Shown here: one piece after another, positions 41,622 through 51,194 of the stretch | How the letters are laid out: every line of letters begins with the position of its first letter | Numbering within the stretch: position 1 is the first letter of the stretch | Origin: an uncultured Chloroflexota bacterium | GTDB lineage: Bacteria; Chloroflexota; UBA11872 | Assembly: GCA_958296175.1 (NCBI GenBank) | Contig: OY282448.1 | Coordinates: forward strand, 2,790,127-2,854,126 | Reading direction: 5' to 3' | DNA: 64,000 nucleotides | The notes under the pieces: generated by a model | What the model was told of the DNA's origin: nothing | The model's input: only the letters and a program-made list of their open reading frames with translations | The model's database searches: none | Position numbers and translations under genes: made by a program

Positions 41622-41735
41622 CGCGGCGGCCATGCTGCGGTGTGGGAATCGAGCGGCACGCAAAAGTCCCCCTTCGCCCATCCGCGCCGCAGCATCCCAC
41701 GAATCCGCCCGCCGCGCCGCGCCGCACGCACGGGT

Positions 41736-42185
41736 CTACGCAACGTCGGCGAGCTTCGATCGGGCAGTGTCAGGGTCGAGGAAGCGGCGCAGGGCCGCCA
41801 GCACCGCGTCCGGATCGCGCAGCTCGCATTCCCAGATCGTCAGCACGCGCCAGCGCAGCGCGGCCAGGGCGCGCGCGTGCTCGCGGTCGCGCGCCCGCGT
41901 TCTGGCCAGCTTGGGCGCCCAGTAGTCCAGGTTCGACTTGGGCAACCCCGCAATGGGGCAGGGCGGGGATTCGTGCCAGTGCCAGAAACAGCCGTGGACG
42001 AAGATCACGGCGCGGCGGCGCGGAAAGACCAGATCTGGCGCACCCGGCAAATCGCGGCGGTGCAGCCTGAAGCGGTAGCCGGCGCGGTGCGCCATCGAGC
42101 GCACGGCCAGTTCCGGTTTCATGCCGCGCGAGCGAATTCGCGACATACAGCGGGCGCGGTCTGCCGGCCGCAGGTTGTCAGCCAC
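41736..42185 (-). CDS. vsr: Very short patch repair endonuclease (Vsr)
   Basis: A 149-residue Vsr nuclease, which nicks 5' of T in T:G mismatches arising when 5-methylcytosine deaminates. The key residues are all at the positions known from E. coli Vsr: Asp51 (GAPDLVF), His64, Phe67, Trp68, His69 and His71 (VHGCFWHWH), and the WECEL segment later. GTG at 42185 overlaps the upstream gene by eight bases. It is the last gene of the five-gene operon that begins with a DNA cytosine methyltransferase, which makes functional sense. GC content rises again here compared with the middle of the operon. Confidence 0.93.
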   Translation of the reverse strand: MADNLRPADRARCMSRIRSRGMKPELAVRSMAHRAGYRFRLHRRDLPGAPDLVFPRRRAVIFVHGCFWHWHESPPCPIAGLPKSNLDYWAPKLARTRARDREHARALAALRWRVLTIWECELRDPDAVLAALRRFLDPDTARSKLADVA

Positions 42186-42942
42186 CCTCGGCCTCAATCG
42201 CGTCATCCGCCTCGGTGCGCAACAGCCGCAGCAACGCGTCTTCCGGCACGGCATCCAGCAAGACAAAACCACCTTGGCGGTTGAGGGTCATCATCCACGC
42301 GCGGAACGTCTTGCGACGGAACAACGCTCTCTCGCCCTCCCAATGCTCGAGCATCACCATAAATATCAACTGAAGTACTGGGATGTTCATCGACACGGAC
42401 GGCCGCTCAAGCAGTGCGGAACGCACGTCCTGCCGATGCAAGACAACCTCCAGAAACAATCCGGGGTCGGCCGGACGGACATCGTGCGCAATTTTGCCCA
42501 ACCACCACAAGCGCGACAGCCCATGGTCGCGAATCACCGCTCGCGTGTCCCGCGCAAAGAAATGATTGCGCACTCTTACCGCGGCTTTCTCAGCGTCTGT
42601 AGGCCTTTTGCGCAACCACCGTGCAGCCACGTAGTCCGCGCATTCAAAATGGCTCAAATACACCCACAACCGCTCATCCACAGCCTGCTGTGGCGTTAAA
42701 TCAGACATTGATTGAAACACCAACATCGCATGATCCGCGTCGCACTCAGAAGGCTTCGGACGATCAGCGTTCAAGCGACCACCAAGCGGCGTCGCAACAA
42801 CTTTGGATTCGCGCCACGCGCCAGAGGGCATATACCGCGGACACACTTGTCCCTGCGGTGCGTAATACCAATCCAAGAGATCTGCCACGTTGTCTCTCAA
42901 ATCACCAACAGTGCGGCGCGTGAAGTAGCGGAGATTGGACAT
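42178..42942 (-). CDS. Hypothetical protein of the Dcm-GHKL-Vsr operon (DUF6339-like)
   Basis: A 254-residue soluble, largely helical protein (VYLSHFECADYVAARWLRK, RNHFFARDTRAVIRDHGLSRLWWLGK). The run of Trp and His residues around 124-150 and the RHQDVRSALLERPS-like segment around 170-182 recall the DUF6339 family, which I associate with defence neighbourhoods; this is from memory and uncertain. No nuclease or ATPase motif. ATG at 42942 lies nine bases after the stop of the preceding gene; the end overlaps vsr by eight bases. Codon use is AT-richer than the window average. Confidence 0.6.
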   Translation of the reverse strand: MSNLRYFTRRTVGDLRDNVADLLDWYYAPQGQVCPRYMPSGAWRESKVVATPLGGRLNADRPKPSECDADHAMLVFQSMSDLTPQQAVDERLWVYLSHFECADYVAARWLRKRPTDAEKAAVRVRNHFFARDTRAVIRDHGLSRLWWLGKIAHDVRPADPGLFLEVVLHRQDVRSALLERPSVSMNIPVLQLIFMVMLEHWEGERALFRRKTFRAWMMTLNRQGGFVLLDAVPEDALLRLLRTEADDAIEAEGG

Positions 42943-42951
42943 GTGACTAGC

Positions 42952-43803
42952 CTATTCGTCCTCACTCATCAATGGCAGCTCTGCGAACGGCTGCTCCAGC
43001 AACAGCTGCGCGTCGACGAGCCGACTGGAAGATTCGGAACCCAGTGGCCGACACTCACAATCATCAAGCCTCTTGTCAAGCGATCGGTACCAGCGACGAT
43101 CGGCGTACTCTGCCACGCCTCGATCGGCCTCCTGCAGCACGTAGATCAGCGCCGGGAGATAGACCGCATTCTTGATGTACGCCGCGTCTTTCGTGCCATC
43201 AAGTCGAGTGCGTGCGTTTTCGAAGCGCTTGTAATCTTGCAGTGATAGCAGGACAGTCACACGCTCACCGTCCAGCTGGCATTCCCAAGCACCGTCGGCT
43301 GCACTCGCGTTGGACCGAATCTGGATAATGGATCCGATCGGGGCCTCTTCCGCAGTGTCAACCCAATACTCCTTTGGAACGTCCTGAGCCAGCACTGACC
43401 CAGCCGGAATGTCAAAGTGAAGCCCGGCGTAATCGTCGTGCCAACTCTCCGCACGGAAACCAGGCAAGTGATCCATCGCCACTAAGAATCCCCATATCTC
43501 CGTCCGACCATGCAGTTGCCCGTCGTAGAACACTCGGCTTATCTCCGATGTGAATGAACAGCAAACGGAGCGGTGACGAGTGGCCGGAGCTCGGATACGC
43601 AATGCATACGTTGCAACACCACTATCCACCAAGGACAACAAATCGGGGTCGCTGAGATAGAACTCAGCAGAAACACGCAGAGATGTTGTACCGGAAATAC
43701 GCTCGGGATCGTAAATCTCCACCTCAAACGCTGTACGCGGGTAATCCGTGCTGCTTGGACGCAACACTGGGTACAGATACGTCTTATTCGGGTCGTATCG
43801 CAT
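42952..43803 (-). CDS. Hypothetical protein of the Dcm-GHKL-Vsr operon
   Basis: A 283-residue soluble protein. The N-terminal half is beta-rich (TAFEVEIYDPERISG, SLRVSAEFYL, TYALRIRAPATRHRSV), then an alpha/beta part and a helical acidic C-terminus ending MSEDE. The start ATG at 43803 overlaps the upstream stop by one base (TGATG), so coupling is tight; ATG 43836 is also in frame but overlaps more. No family or catalytic motif recognised. AT-richer codon use, as in its neighbours. It could be an effector or assembly protein paired with the ATPase. Confidence 0.6.
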   Translation of the reverse strand: MRYDPNKTYLYPVLRPSSTDYPRTAFEVEIYDPERISGTTSLRVSAEFYLSDPDLLSLVDSGVATYALRIRAPATRHRSVCCSFTSEISRVFYDGQLHGRTEIWGFLVAMDHLPGFRAESWHDDYAGLHFDIPAGSVLAQDVPKEYWVDTAEEAPIGSIIQIRSNASAADGAWECQLDGERVTVLLSLQDYKRFENARTRLDGTKDAAYIKNAVYLPALIYVLQEADRGVAEYADRRWYRSLDKRLDDCECRPLGSESSSRLVDAQLLLEQPFAELPLMSEDE

Positions 43804-45737
43804 CAGCTCGTCTGCTTGACTGCGGAGACAATCCATGCACGCTCACCAATCGGCAAGTCAGCTGTGATCTCAAACATCACGCGCTCACCGGGCTGCAACG
43901 CCAATCCTCGCAACGAAAAGTTCGAGCCATCAAGTGCATGTGCACGCACGTCTCTTCGAGGTACGTACGAAGAATCACCGGACTCCGAGAATTCCAGGTC
44001 AACCAATCCGCCTTCAACTGCCGAGAAACTTACGCGGTATCGTCCGGTCTGACCTGCAATCGGGGACAGTCGAACATCGTTGATTTTCAACCGTTGCCGT
44101 TGTTTCCGAGTGGAAGAATTCACTCCGCTTCCATCTGTCCCGCCACCACCGTTGCCACTACCAACACCGCCGCCGCCACCGTTAGACGTGCCGCCGCCTC
44201 CGTTCTCATCGCCACCACCTCCGTCATCTCCGGCCGAGTCAATCAATGACGTAGTGGAAGAAGAATCGCGACGGGGCTTGAGCCGGATAAGCGACAAGCC
44301 GTCAAACTGCGGCTCCCGGCCTTGATTGCCCTCCCCGTTCTCACCACCGAACAGGTCCTCAGGCTCCAGGTCAGGCAACAGCCGTGCCAATTCTGTAGCG
44401 TTGATCGTACCGGTCACAGTCTGAACGCGCGCCTGTTTCAACAACTCGTCGCGAATCCACTTCACAGCCTGATTGAGCGCTCTCTTTCCCTGCGCTTTTT
44501 GTGCAGGTGGCAAGTGGTCAGGCTCGAATTGATCATGGCGCGGATTTTCCATCTTACGCAAGAATTCATTACCATCGTCTCCTTCAAATCGGCAGATTGC
44601 AATAAAATCTTGTAAGCCTCGAAACCGAATCAAACCTCGTTGCTGGGTAGTGATCAACATACCAGTCTTACGCATTAGGGCAACTCGGTTCGGCAATCCG
44701 TCCGCAACTGAAACCCATAATTTACAGAATCCCAAGTCAGGAAATTGACGCTCTGCTGTTGAATCCTCGCGGATTAACTCCCAGTACATTCGAGCATGTT
44801 CAACGTCCTGTTGATCTTCCGTATCAATGGCCTCAGTTTCTACGCCTTGACTGAGATAGTCAAACCAAAGACCAATAGTGCCCTGATTTATTTCAAAAAG
44901 ATCATTGCGCTCCATCTCAGCGCTTGGCTCAATCAACACGGACAGCTCACCGTCCTGGATAGCGCCAAAGAAGCTTGTAAGCACGCTACGCGCAATGCGT
45001 GTTTGCCAGCCATCCCCGCCTTGGAATCCAGCAATCCAAAGCGAGGTGCCGAACGAGGTGTCCATATTCATCTCGGCGTCGCGAATCTGGACCGGAATGT
45101 CCGTCCGTGTCAGTTCACTGCAGTTGTGGGTGCGGCCCCAATAACCGGTGCCTTGCCGTACCTCGCCACCGGTTGTGTGCGACATCAGGATTGAGCGACC
45201 TTGGAAGGCTTCACGCGGGACCTCTTCGCTATCGGTCCGCGTCCAGTAGAAGACCGTGCGCAATGGGGACACGGTGTAGGGCGCAAACTTTCCGATACCA
45301 TGCGAGCCACCGGCACCAGGTCCTCGCTTGACGCTGGTACCCCGCGCCTTGACGAGCGCGTCCCATTGAGACCCGCGCAGTCCCGTCGTGTGTCGATCCG
45401 CGATTCTGAGACACGTCAATTGCTGCTCCTGCGACAATGTCAGCGCCTCCGTGAGCGCCAGCTCGTCTTTTTCGCGCAGCTCGGGTTCCTTCAGACACGC
45501 CTCAATGGCGGCACTGAGCTGTGGCAGTTGCACGGTGGCGCTGTCGAGCGTCCGTACGTCAAACTCGACTTCAACCGGCTTGCCGCTGTCATCGCGCGCG
45601 TCGAGCGAGTTCTGAATCGTCTCCCGCGCCAGACTCTTATCGTGCGCGCCGTCGAATTGGGCGACGCCGGCGTCGTTCCAGCCGTCGTAGGTGCCGCCAC
45701 CGGTGGGCGGAAAGCGCCATCCAATCGCGCCGCTCAT
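43803..45737 (-). CDS. GHKL (Hsp90/MutL-type) ATPase, defence-associated candidate
   Basis: A 644-residue protein. N-terminal GHKL ATPase: motif N ARETIQNSLDA (37-47), the Asp motif IADRHTTGLRG (112-122) and the ATP lid GSHGIGKFA (144-152). Residues 200-490 have no recognised family and are followed by a helical part. Around 540-590 lies a Gly/Asn/Ser low-complexity linker, then a 90-residue beta-rich C-terminal domain (LKINDVRLSPIAGQTGRYRV). ATG at 45737 overlaps the cytosine methylase stop by four bases. GHKL ATPases without MutL's endonuclease domain occur in several anti-phage systems. Probably the switch or motor of this operon. AT-richer than neighbours. Confidence 0.75.
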   Translation of the reverse strand: MSGAIGWRFPPTGGGTYDGWNDAGVAQFDGAHDKSLARETIQNSLDARDDSGKPVEVEFDVRTLDSATVQLPQLSAAIEACLKEPELREKDELALTEALTLSQEQQLTCLRIADRHTTGLRGSQWDALVKARGTSVKRGPGAGGSHGIGKFAPYTVSPLRTVFYWTRTDSEEVPREAFQGRSILMSHTTGGEVRQGTGYWGRTHNCSELTRTDIPVQIRDAEMNMDTSFGTSLWIAGFQGGDGWQTRIARSVLTSFFGAIQDGELSVLIEPSAEMERNDLFEINQGTIGLWFDYLSQGVETEAIDTEDQQDVEHARMYWELIREDSTAERQFPDLGFCKLWVSVADGLPNRVALMRKTGMLITTQQRGLIRFRGLQDFIAICRFEGDDGNEFLRKMENPRHDQFEPDHLPPAQKAQGKRALNQAVKWIRDELLKQARVQTVTGTINATELARLLPDLEPEDLFGGENGEGNQGREPQFDGLSLIRLKPRRDSSSTTSLIDSAGDDGGGGDENGGGGTSNGGGGGVGSGNGGGGTDGSGVNSSTRKQRQRLKINDVRLSPIAGQTGRYRVSFSAVEGGLVDLEFSESGDSSYVPRRDVRAHALDGSNFSLRGLALQPGERVMFEITADLPIGERAWIVSAVKQTS

Positions 45738-46732
45738 CGCCGCTCCTCCGCGTGCAAGGCGCTGGCGCAGGCCGTCGCCGCCAGCTGCGCCAGCTTGACA
45801 CACACGGCGTTGCCCAGCAGCCGGTATTGTTCGTGCTCCTGAACGTCCGCTGGTAGCTCCGCCGGTTCGAACCCTTGGAATTGCGCAACCTCCGCCACGC
45901 TCAGGCGACGGATGCCCCACTGGTCGCGGACGAAGGGCACGTTGTGCCCGCCGACGCCCATGTTGGCCGTGAGCGTGGGGCACAGTCCGTCTTTCTTTTC
46001 GCGGACGTAGGAGCGGCGCAGCTGGTAGATGTTTCGCTTCGACTCGCCACGGTCCATCGTGCGCTCGATCATCCGGTAGTAACGGTTGTCGGACGGCAGG
46101 TACGCCGCCGGGTCGCCCGGCGCGCTACGATCGATGATCGCGTCAAGGTGGATGCGTCCATTGGTACGTGGCAGTGGCGGCGAGAACGGATTGTAGGCAA
46201 AGTACTCGCGCAAGGCGGCCGCCATGAACAGACGCTCGCGGTCTTGCGGCAGGTCAGTGGCATCCTTGACGTTCACCGTCCAGCAAGCCGATTCGTGAAA
46301 CCAATAGCCCGCCCCTCGCAGTTCCCGTCGCACCGTATCGAACCACGCTCCATCTGCACCGTACATCAGGTGCGGCACGTTTTCCAGCAGCACAACGCGC
46401 GGCTTGGCGTTCATCTCGCCCAGCAGGCGCGGGATCTCGAAGAACAGACCACCGCGGGGGTCGTTGAACCCGAGACGGCTGCCCGCCTGCGAAAAGCTCT
46501 GGCAGGGAAATCCTGCTGCGAGCAGGTCCACCTGGCCGAGACTCTCTCCCGCCAGCGTGCGCACGTCTTGCTCGATCAGCTGCACGTTTGGGAACCGGCG
46601 GCGGAAGGCGGCGCAGGCGTGGGGGTCGTTGTCGTTCGCCCACTGAATGTCGAAGCCGGCCGCCGCCAGCCCTGCTGCAAATCCGCCCATGCCGCTGAAC
46701 AGGCAGCCGGCGGTCAGCGGCGCGGCGGTCAT
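45734..46732 (-). CDS. dcm: DNA (cytosine-5-)-methyltransferase
   Basis: A 332-residue C5-cytosine DNA methyltransferase. SAM motif LFSGMGGFAAGL (11-22), catalytic FPCQSFS (75-81, Cys77), ENV (117-119), QDRERLF (163-169) and the C-terminal RLLGNAV motif. The target-recognition region lies at about 180-290. ATG at 46732 is chosen; the frame is open further but the conserved N-terminus begins here. First gene of the operon; its stop overlaps the GHKL ATPase start (ATGA). It pairs logically with the terminal vsr. No ordinary restriction enzyme is recognised in the operon. Confidence 0.92.
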   Translation of the reverse strand: MTAAPLTAGCLFSGMGGFAAGLAAAGFDIQWANDNDPHACAAFRRRFPNVQLIEQDVRTLAGESLGQVDLLAAGFPCQSFSQAGSRLGFNDPRGGLFFEIPRLLGEMNAKPRVVLLENVPHLMYGADGAWFDTVRRELRGAGYWFHESACWTVNVKDATDLPQDRERLFMAAALREYFAYNPFSPPLPRTNGRIHLDAIIDRSAPGDPAAYLPSDNRYYRMIERTMDRGESKRNIYQLRRSYVREKKDGLCPTLTANMGVGGHNVPFVRDQWGIRRLSVAEVAQFQGFEPAELPADVQEHEQYRLLGNAVCVKLAQLAATACASALHAEERR

Positions 46733-46990
46733 GGCTGCAGCGGCCGGGGAGTCGAGGGCGGCATCTGGCGAGCGGCGGCTCTGGCGGGGCCGCGCAGCGT
46801 TCCTGCGAGACTGCGCGGGGGCGCGGTGTGTCTGCCGGTACACAAAGACGGCTGCACGGCATCTCCAGGCACGGCACGCTCCCGACCCGACTGGCGCGGG
46901 CGGATTCTATTACGCCGCAGGCGGCTTGCCGCTCCGCTTCTTGCCGATGGGGCTGGCGGGGCTCCGTGATAGCATCCCGCGATTCTTGGG

Positions 46991-48349
46991 GTGGTGGGGT
47001 GTGTGGGCGTGGATGACGTGCGGGAGCATGGGCTGGCGAATGGGCTGGCGGTGTTGACCCGTGAGGTGCGCACGGCGCCGATTGTCACGTTCTTTGTGTG
47101 GTACCGCGTGGGGGCGCGCAACGAGCCGGCGGGGATGAGCGGGGCGTCGCACTGGGTGGAGCACATGATGTTCAAGCGTACCGAGCGGCTGGCGCCGGGG
47201 GACATCGGGCGCATGGTGGAGGGGGTGGGCGGCACGTTCAACGCGTTCACGTACGAGGACGCCACGGCCTACCACGAGACGCTGCCGGTGGAACACGTCG
47301 ATCTGGCGCTGGCTATCGAGTCGGACCGCATGGCCAACGCGGTGTTCGACCCTGGCGACGTGGAGTCGGAACGCACGGTCATCATCTCGGAGCGCGAGGG
47401 GAACGAGGCGTCGCCGATGTTCCTGCTGATGGAGGCGCTGGAAGCGGAGGCTTTCCGCGTGCATCCCTACGGGCACGGGGTGATTGGCAGCAAGGCGGAT
47501 CTGCGCGCGATGTCGCGCGATGACCTTTTCGAGCATTACCGGCGCTATTACGGCCCCAACAACGCGGTTGTCGTGATGGTGGGGGACATTGCGGCGGACG
47601 ACGCGCTGGCGCGGGTCGAGCGCAGCTTTGGCGGGCTGCCGGCTATCGAGCCGCCGCCGCCGATGGCGGTGCGCGAGCCGCGGCAGCGGGCGGCGCGCCG
47701 CGTGGAGGTGCGGCATCCGGGGCCGTTTCCGATGCTGGCGCTCTGCCACCACGTGCCCGAACGGGCGCACGCCGACTACGCCGCGCTGCTGGTGCTGAAC
47801 GCGCTGTTGTCGGGGCCGCCCAGCGGGCCGTTCGGCGGCGGGGGCACGCTGCACACCTCGCGGCTGTATCGGCGCTTCGTGGCCTCTGGCCTGGCGGCGG
47901 CCGTGCATGCGGACGTGGGGTCGAACATCGACCCCGCGCTGCACCGCATTCTGGTGGTGCTGAAACCCGGCGGCGCGCCGGACCCTGTCGAGGCGGCGGT
48001 GCTGGACGAAGTCCGGCGGCTGCACGACGAAGCTCCCGGCGAGGACGAGCTGGCGCGGGTGATTCGACAAACGCGCGCCAAGCGCGCGATTGCGCTGGAA
48101 AGCGTGACGGCGCAGGCCGTGCAGCTGGGCATGCTGGAAATGTGCGCCGGCTGGCGGCGGGCGTTGACGCTGGCCGACGACATGCAACGGGTGACGCCGG
48201 CGGACGTGCAGCGGGCGGCGCGCACCTATCTGTGCGAGCCGCAGCGCGTGACGGGCTGGTTCCTGCCGGCGGCGGGCCCCGGGGCGGCGGCTGGCAACGG
48301 GGCGCCTGCCCGGCGGCGGGCGGCGGGCGCGCGCGCCGTGTCTGGGTGA
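46991..48349 (+). CDS. M16 family zinc peptidase, catalytic subunit
   Basis: A 452-residue pitrilysin-family protease of the two-subunit PqqL/insulinase-like type. The inverse zinc motif H54-W-V-E57-H58 (ASHWVEHMMF) is intact, and a downstream Glu in ESERTVIISEREGN fits the third ligand. The protein has two homologous halves. GTG start at 46991 is uncertain; several GTG codons follow closely. The partner gene starts 10 bp downstream. No signal peptide, so probably cytoplasmic or exported by another route. Such pairs degrade small peptides. Confidence 0.9.
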   Translation: MVGCVGVDDVREHGLANGLAVLTREVRTAPIVTFFVWYRVGARNEPAGMSGASHWVEHMMFKRTERLAPGDIGRMVEGVGGTFNAFTYEDATAYHETLPVEHVDLALAIESDRMANAVFDPGDVESERTVIISEREGNEASPMFLLMEALEAEAFRVHPYGHGVIGSKADLRAMSRDDLFEHYRRYYGPNNAVVVMVGDIAADDALARVERSFGGLPAIEPPPPMAVREPRQRAARRVEVRHPGPFPMLALCHHVPERAHADYAALLVLNALLSGPPSGPFGGGGTLHTSRLYRRFVASGLAAAVHADVGSNIDPALHRILVVLKPGGAPDPVEAAVLDEVRRLHDEAPGEDELARVIRQTRAKRAIALESVTAQAVQLGMLEMCAGWRRALTLADDMQRVTPADVQRAARTYLCEPQRVTGWFLPAAGPGAAAGNGAPARRRAAGARAVSG

Positions 48350-48359
48350 GCGGCGCAGC

Positions 48360-49676
48360 GTGAGCTCTGCCCGGCGGCATCCGGTCAACGCCGCCAGCGT
48401 GACGCGCCAGGTGTTGCCCAACGGCGTGACGCTGCTGGTTTATCCCAACCCGGCCTCGCCTTCGGTGGCGGTGGGCGGCTATCACGCCGCCGGGTCGGTG
48501 CTGGAAACTCGCGGCGCGGCCGGGCTGGCCAGTCTGACGGCGGAAGCGCTGACCCGCGGCACGGCGGGGCGCACGTTTCTGGAGTTCAGCCAGGCGCTGG
48601 ACAACGTGGGCGCGTCGCTGTCGTTCCACGCGCTGACCGAGTTCGCCGCGCTGGGGGGCAGCGCGCTGGCGGAGGATCTGGGTCTGCTGCTGGACCTGAT
48701 GGCGGACGCGCTGCACAACCCGACGTTCCCTGACGAGGAGGTCGAGCGCCTTCGGGACCAGACGCTGACGGCGATTGCGCAGGTCGAGGACCGCCCGTCG
48801 GCGCGCGCGGCGCGGCGGTTCCGCGAACTGCTCTACGGGCCGGACACGCCCAACGGCTGGCCGGAGGAAGGCTACGCGCGCACCGTGGCCAGGCTGACGG
48901 CCGGCGACCTGCGCGACTTCCACGCGCGCGCCTACGCGCCGGCCACGCTGACGCTGGCGGTGGTTGGCGCCGTCGATCCGGAGCGCGCGGCGGAGCTGGC
49001 GGCCGCAACGGTCGGCACCTGGAACGCGGCGCCCGCGGCGGTGTCACGCGAGGGCTGGGGCCGGGCGCTGCGCGGCGCCGACGGCGCATCTGCGCCCGCC
49101 GAACCTCAGCGCGACGACCTGACCATTGCCGGCAAGACGCAGACCGAGTTTCTCCTGGGCTGGCTGGGGCTGCGGCGCGCGGACCCGACGTACTACGCGG
49201 CCATTGCGGCCAACTTCATCCTGGGGCAGCTGGGGCTGGGCGGGCGCATTGGCGACAACGTGCGCGACACGCAGGGGCTGGCCTATCACGCTTCCAGCTA
49301 CATGGACGCCGGCCTGACGCGCCAGCCCTGGACGCTGCGCGCGGGCGTCAACCCGGCCAACGTCGACCGCGCCATCGCCGCCTGCCGCCACGAAGTGCAG
49401 CGGCTGATGGACACGCCGCCCGGCGCCGACGAACTCCAGCTGACCAAGCGCGCGCTGATCGGCTCTCTTCCGCTGCGCCTGGAGCGCAACAGCGGGGTGG
49501 CGCGCACGCTGCTGGGCATGGAACGCCACGGTCTGGGACTCGATTATCTGGACGAATTCCCGGCCCGCGTCGAATCGCTCACGCCCGAAGCCGTGCGCCA
49601 GGCGCTGGTCACCGTTATGTCAAGCCCAAACAGCACGCTGGTAACCGCCGGCCCTGACTTGGCGGCGTCTGGCTGA
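48360..49676 (+). CDS. M16 family peptidase, non-catalytic partner subunit
   Basis: A 438-residue M16-fold protein from GTG 48360. The position of the zinc motif reads GLASLTAEALTRGT, so HxxEH is missing, as in partner subunits of heterodimeric M16 peptidases. The C-terminal half keeps the substrate-side motif GLAYHASSYMDAG near the Arg/Tyr pair used in the family. It follows the catalytic subunit by 10 bp. Together they probably form a closed peptide-degrading chamber. Confidence 0.9.
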   Translation: MSSARRHPVNAASVTRQVLPNGVTLLVYPNPASPSVAVGGYHAAGSVLETRGAAGLASLTAEALTRGTAGRTFLEFSQALDNVGASLSFHALTEFAALGGSALAEDLGLLLDLMADALHNPTFPDEEVERLRDQTLTAIAQVEDRPSARAARRFRELLYGPDTPNGWPEEGYARTVARLTAGDLRDFHARAYAPATLTLAVVGAVDPERAAELAAATVGTWNAAPAAVSREGWGRALRGADGASAPAEPQRDDLTIAGKTQTEFLLGWLGLRRADPTYYAAIAANFILGQLGLGGRIGDNVRDTQGLAYHASSYMDAGLTRQPWTLRAGVNPANVDRAIAACRHEVQRLMDTPPGADELQLTKRALIGSLPLRLERNSGVARTLLGMERHGLGLDYLDEFPARVESLTPEAVRQALVTVMSSPNSTLVTAGPDLAASG

Positions 49677-49736
49677 CACGCGGCCGGGCCGGATCGGCGC
49701 CTGGCGGCGGCCGGCCGCGGGTGCGGGCGGCGGGGG

Positions 49737-51194
49737 TCAGTAGGAGGACACGCGCGGGGGGCCGGGGTCGGCGGCGAGCATGGCGGCGTCGAAGCTGCGT
49801 TCGAGCAGGTCGAGCTTGACGTCCTGGTGCTGGGGGCTGTCCCAAAGGCTGTGGTGTTCGTGCGGGTCGGCGTCCAGGTCGAACAGTTCGCCGACGGCGT
49901 GGCCGTGGTAGACGTTGAGTTTCCAGCGGCGGTCGCGGTACATGGTGGCGAAGGTGTGGTCGGGCAGGGCGACGGCGTCCAGGTATTCGCAGCGGACGAA
50001 GTCGCGGTGATGGGCGGGGTTTGCGGTTCCGTTCAGGATGCCGAGGAGCGAGCGGCCTTGCATGGCCTGGGGCACGGGCAGCCCGGCCAGCTCCAGCAGG
50101 GTGGGGGCGATGTCGGTCAGCTCCACGAGCGCCTGGCTGCGCCGGCCGGGCGCGGCCTGGCCGGGCAGCCGCCAGATCAGGGGAACGCGCGTGAGGCCGT
50201 CGAAGAAGCGGCAGCCTTTGGCCGTCAGCCCATAGTCGCCGGCCGACTCGCCGTGGTCGCTGGTGAAGATCACGACGGTTCGCTCGGCCTGGCCGGAGGC
50301 TTCCAGCGCCGCCAGGAGGCGGCCGAAGTGGTCGTCGACCTGTTCGATCATGGCGTAGTAGGCCGCCTGCACCTTGTGGGCGTCGAACGCTTCCGGCGGC
50401 TGCGCCTGGCTCTGGAAGTCGATGCCGGAGGCGGTCAGCGCGCGCTGGTGCTCCAGGTCGGACGGCTGGAAGTGGGGGCCGGGCAGCGCGTCGGGGTCGT
50501 AGCGGCGGTAGTACTCCCAGGGCGGGTTGTAGGGCGGGTGCGGGTCGTAGACGTTGACGCTGAGGAACCACGGCTGTGCGGCGGGGCGCTGCTGGGTGAT
50601 GAAGTCGATGGCCGTGTCGGTGGCCCAGGTGGTCTGGTGCAGGTGCGGCGGCGTGTTGTCCTGGTCGGGCGTGGGGACCATGAGCGACCCCAGGAAGTGG
50701 CGCGGGTCGTCGTTGCTCAGCAGCACCGAGGCGGGGTCGACGCCCTGGGCGGCCACCCAGGCGGCGTAGTCGTGCTGGTCCAGGGGCCAGTCGTGCCGGG
50801 GGGCGTGGCTGAACTGGAAGAAGCGGTAGCCGTCGTTCACGCGCGGTTCGCGGGCGTTGGCGGCGCCGGCCAGGTGCAGCTTGCCGACCAGCCCGCCGTC
50901 GTAGCCGGCGTCCGCCAGCCGCCGCGTGACCAGGTTGCTGGCGGTTTCCGGGTGCACCCAGCCGTTGCCGTTGCGCGGGTTGTGCACGCGGCTGGGGTAC
51001 ATGCCGGTCAGAAAACTGGCGCGGCTGGGGGTGCAGATGGGGCTCTGGCAGTAGGCATGGGTGAACGCGACGCCCGCGGCCGCGAAGGCGTCCAGGTTTG
51101 GCGTGCGCACGTGGGGATTGCCCAGCGCCCCGATGGTGTCGAAGCGCTGCTGGTCGGTGCAGTACCAGAGGATGTTGAGCCGCTGCTGCGCCAT
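49737..51194 (-). CDS. Sulfatase (arylsulfatase family)
   Basis: A 485-residue sulfatase. The formylglycine site is CTPSRASFLTG (Cys54), with VGKLHLAG (about 104-111), DPHPPYNPP (about 218-226) and FTSDHGESAGDYGL (about 311-324) giving the metal and sulfate ligands. ATG at 51194. It lacks an obvious signal peptide. Isolated; convergent with the M16 pair. A second sulfatase fragment lies at the left edge of the window. Probably removes sulfate from a sulfated sugar or other ester; the activating enzyme is not in view. Confidence 0.9.
   Translation of the reverse strand: MAQQRLNILWYCTDQQRFDTIGALGNPHVRTPNLDAFAAAGVAFTHAYCQSPICTPSRASFLTGMYPSRVHNPRNGNGWVHPETASNLVTRRLADAGYDGGLVGKLHLAGAANAREPRVNDGYRFFQFSHAPRHDWPLDQHDYAAWVAAQGVDPASVLLSNDDPRHFLGSLMVPTPDQDNTPPHLHQTTWATDTAIDFITQQRPAAQPWFLSVNVYDPHPPYNPPWEYYRRYDPDALPGPHFQPSDLEHQRALTASGIDFQSQAQPPEAFDAHKVQAAYYAMIEQVDDHFGRLLAALEASGQAERTVVIFTSDHGESAGDYGLTAKGCRFFDGLTRVPLIWRLPGQAAPGRRSQALVELTDIAPTLLELAGLPVPQAMQGRSLLGILNGTANPAHHRDFVRCEYLDAVALPDHTFATMYRDRRWKLNVYHGHAVGELFDLDADPHEHHSLWDSPQHQDVKLDLLERSFDAAMLAADPGPPRVSSY

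Noticed and set aside
41736..46732. Classical type II restriction-modification system at the cytosine methylase
   Set aside because: None of the other four genes shows a recognised restriction-enzyme core; Vsr is a repair enzyme and the largest is a GHKL ATPase.
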